Origin: Lysobacteraceae bacterium
GTDB lineage: Bacteria > Pseudomonadota > Gammaproteobacteria > Steroidobacterales > Steroidobacteraceae
DNA length: 17,615 nt
Direction of reading: 5' to 3'
Assembly: GCA_012516015.1 (NCBI GenBank)
Contig: JAAYXG010000211.1
Location: forward strand, 1-17,615
A program made the position numbers and the translations under genes. Below the pieces are notes generated by a model. It had not been told where the DNA came from and did not search any database. It saw only the letters and a list, made by a program, of their open reading frames with translations. Below, piece by piece: positions 15,618-17,615 of this stretch (position 1 is its first letter; the number at the start of each line of letters is the position of its first letter).

Positions 15618-17615
15618 TTAACCCCCTTTCGCTCTCTCGATCGCGGCATCGCTTTCCGCTTCCAATCTGAACACGAGCATCGAGCGGCCGGTCACGGCGT
15701 ACTCATCGCCCGTGGTGAAGTTGACCTTGCCGCGCTCCGCGAGATCCTGCGGGTTGTTCGTGTCGATGAGCAGCAACCAGCGCGCATCCGCGCCCTCCTC
15801 TCCCGGAAGCACGAAATTCAAGACGTCGTGGTAGGCATTGAAGACGAGCAGGATCGTCGCGTCGTGGCCGCGCTGCCGAATGCCCGAGGTCTGTGCGCGA
15901 CCGTCGAGCAGCATGCCGAAGCACAATGCGCTCTCGTCGTCCCAGTGCTCGACTTGCATCTCGACGCCGGCGGGATTGAGCCAAGTGATCTCCTTGAGCC
16001 CGATACGCTCGTTCATTTCGGCGGAGAGGAATCGGTTGCGCCTTAGAATCGGGTAAGCCGCGCGCAACTCAGTGAGCTGCCGAGCGAACCGCACGAGCGC
16101 CGCATTCTCCTCGGCGAGCCGCCAATCGACCCAGCTGATCTCGTTGTCTTGGCAGTAGGCATTGTTGTTGCCCCGCTGCGTGCGCGCGAACTCATCGCCC
16201 GCGAGCAGCATCGGCGTGCCTTGGGACAAGAGCAGCGTCGCGAGGAAGTTGCGCACCTGACGGCCGCGCAGCTCCAGAACATCGGGATCGTCCGTCGGAC
16301 CTTCGACGCCACAGTTCCACGAGCGATTGTCGGACGTTCCATCGTTGTTGTCTTCGCCGTTCGCCTCGTTGTGCCGCTCGTTGTAGCTCACGAGGTCGTT
16401 GAGCGTGAAACCATCGTGCGCAGTCACGAAGTTCACGCTGGCGTAAGGTCGGCGCCCGTAACGATTGAAGATGTCCGCAGAGCCGTACAAGCGCGGCGCG
16501 ACCTCGGCGACCGTCGCCTCGCCGCGCCAGAAATCGCGAACGGTGTCGCGATACTTATCGTTCCACTCCGCCCAGCCCGGCGGGAATTCGCCGACCTGGT
16601 AGCCGCCCGGACCGCAGTCCCACGGCTCGGCGATCAGCTTCACCGTGTTCAGCACGGGATCTTGCGAGCAGGCCTTCAGGAAGCCGCTCTGACTCGTGAA
16701 TCCCTTCGCCTCCCGCGCGAGAATCGTGCCGAGATCGAAGCGAAAGCCGTCGACGTGCATCTCCTGCACCCAGTAGCGCAAGCTGTCCGTCACCATTTGT
16801 ATGACGCGCGGATGGCTCAGATTAAGTGTGTTGCCCGTTCCGGTATCGTTGATGTAGTAGCGCTTCTGCTCGGGGATCAACCGATAGTAGGAAGCATTGT
16901 CGATTCCCTTGTAGCAAAGCGTCGCGCCGCGCTCGTTGCCTTCCGCCGTGTGGTTGTAGACGACGTCGAGAATCACCTCGAGCCCCGCGTCGTGCAATCG
17001 TGCAACCATCTCCTTGAACTCTTGGACCCCGCGCAGCGGATCGGCGAAGTAGCGCGGGTCGGCGGCAAAGAACGCGATGGAGTTGTAGCCCCAATAGTTC
17101 GTCAGTCCCTTCTCGAGCAGATGACTGTCGTTCAGGAACATGTGCACGGGCATGAGCTCGACCGTCGTGACGCCGAGCGACTTGATGTATTGCACGACGG
17201 CGGGATTCGCGAGCCCGGCGAACGTGCCGCGCAGACGCTCGGGCACTCGCGGATGAAGCTTCGTGAAGCCCCGCACATGCGTCTCGTAAATGACGGTGCG
17301 GTCCCAAGACACGAGCGGCTTGCCGCTTTGTTTCCAATCGAAGCCCGGATCCACGACCACGCACTTGGGCACGAACGGTGCGCTGTCGCGCTCATCGAAG
17401 GTGAGATCCTCTCCGTCGGCGCCGATCGTGTAGCCGAAGCAAGCATGATCCCAGCGCAGCTCGCCGATGAGCTCGCGCGCGTACGGGTCGAGCAACAGTT
17501 TGTTGGGGTTGAATCGATGCCCTTCCTCCGGCTCGTACGGCCCGTGCACGCGGTAACCGTAAACCGTCCCGGGACCGATGCCCGTCAAATAGCCGTGCCA
17601 AATCTCGTCGGTATA
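15618..17615 (-). CDS. glgX: Glycogen debranching enzyme GlgX (5' end beyond the window)
   Basis: 665 residues are visible; the frame stays open to the right edge (it reads YTDEIWHGYLTGIGPGTVYG), so roughly the first 50-80 residues of a normal protein of about 700 aa lie outside. An apparent TTG start at 17588 is internal. It is a GH13 alpha-1,6-glucosidase that removes limit-dextrin branches during glycogen breakdown in the cytoplasm. The end of a CBM48-type N-domain is followed by the barrel with the conserved regions DVVYNH, GFRFDL (nucleophile Asp, codon about 16734-16736), AEPWD (acid/base Glu, about 16626-16628) and TAHDGF (third Asp, about 16413-16415), then LLAGDEFARTQRGNNNAYCQ, typical of GlgX/isoamylase. 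The C-terminal beta domain is complete. Other glycogen genes may lie to the right. Confidence 0.95.
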   Translation of the reverse strand, partial: YTDEIWHGYLTGIGPGTVYGYRVHGPYEPEEGHRFNPNKLLLDPYARELIGELRWDHACFGYTIGADGEDLTFDERDSAPFVPKCVVVDPGFDWKQSGKPLVSWDRTVIYETHVRGFTKLHPRVPERLRGTFAGLANPAVVQYIKSLGVTTVELMPVHMFLNDSHLLEKGLTNYWGYNSIAFFAADPRYFADPLRGVQEFKEMVARLHDAGLEVILDVVYNHTAEGNERGATLCYKGIDNASYYRLIPEQKRYYINDTGTGNTLNLSHPRVIQMVTDSLRYWVQEMHVDGFRFDLGTILAREAKGFTSQSGFLKACSQDPVLNTVKLIAEPWDCGPGGYQVGEFPPGWAEWNDKYRDTVRDFWRGEATVAEVAPRLYGSADIFNRYGRRPYASVNFVTAHDGFTLNDLVSYNERHNEANGEDNNDGTSDNRSWNCGVEGPTDDPDVLELRGRQVRNFLATLLLSQGTPMLLAGDEFARTQRGNNNAYCQDNEISWVDWRLAEENAALVRFARQLTELRAAYPILRRNRFLSAEMNERIGLKEITWLNPAGVEMQVEHWDDESALCFGMLLDGRAQTSGIRQRGHDATILLVFNAYHDVLNFVLPGEEGADARWLLLIDTNNPQDLAERGKVNFTTGDEYAVTGRSMLVFRLEAESDAAIERAKGG

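Noticed and set aside
17586..17588. TTG at 17588 as the start of glgX
   Set aside because: The frame is open further to the edge and encodes conserved GlgX residues (YTDEIWHGYL) before it, so the gene is cut by the window and not started here.

Overview
The window is GC-rich with strong G/C bias at third codon positions, densely packed and entirely bacterial. The gene families (AcrAB/OprM-type RND pump, Ada, GlgX, an ECF42-like sigma factor with a DGPF partner, long hybrid kinases) together with GTAG-type REP elements point to a proteobacterium, most likely a gammaproteobacterium of the Xanthomonadales/Nevskiales/Steroidobacter type. The lineage is an inference: there is no rRNA or other marker gene in the window.

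Layout, left to right. (1) 140-1243, minus strand: ada, a complete alkylation-damage sensor and DNA methyltransferase. (2) 1558-8552, plus strand: a five-gene efflux operon. It holds a periplasmic lipoprotein adaptor, an AcrB-like RND pump, an outer-membrane channel and two different TetR-family regulators. Consecutive genes overlap or lie within 12 nt. The operon has a clear candidate promoter and operator, with a 20-bp near-perfect palindrome lying on the -10 box. (3) 8690-10655, minus strand: an ECF42-like sigma-factor operon made of a 54-residue membrane protein with an N-terminal CxxC, a DGPF/YCII-domain protein and a long ECF sigma factor with a TPR-like tail. It is preceded by a candidate autoregulated promoter (TGTCGG-N17-CGTC). 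(4) 10703-10930: two kinds of repetitive hairpin elements; a further GTAG-REP pair lies at 8593-8648. (5) 10958-12568, minus, and 13095-15581, plus: two divergent soluble histidine kinases. One is REC-GAF-HisKA-HATPase, the other PAS-PAS-HisKA-HATPase-REC-REC. About 525 bp with no convincing gene lie between them. (6) 15618 to the right edge, minus: glgX, glycogen debranching enzyme, cut at its N-terminus by the window end.

How the parts work together: the efflux operon carries its own regulators, so drug or metabolite sensing by one or both TetR proteins probably controls the palindrome at 1583-1602. The sigma operon looks like a self-contained switch in which the sigma factor transcribes its own DGPF-containing operon. 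The two kinases have receiver domains but no DNA-binding or HPt output in the window, so they probably feed a phosphorelay or protein-protein signalling pathway encoded elsewhere. The most noteworthy items are the small CxxC membrane protein at the head of the ECF operon, the ECF-type promoter before it, and the tandem TetR pair with the overlapping operator/promoter.
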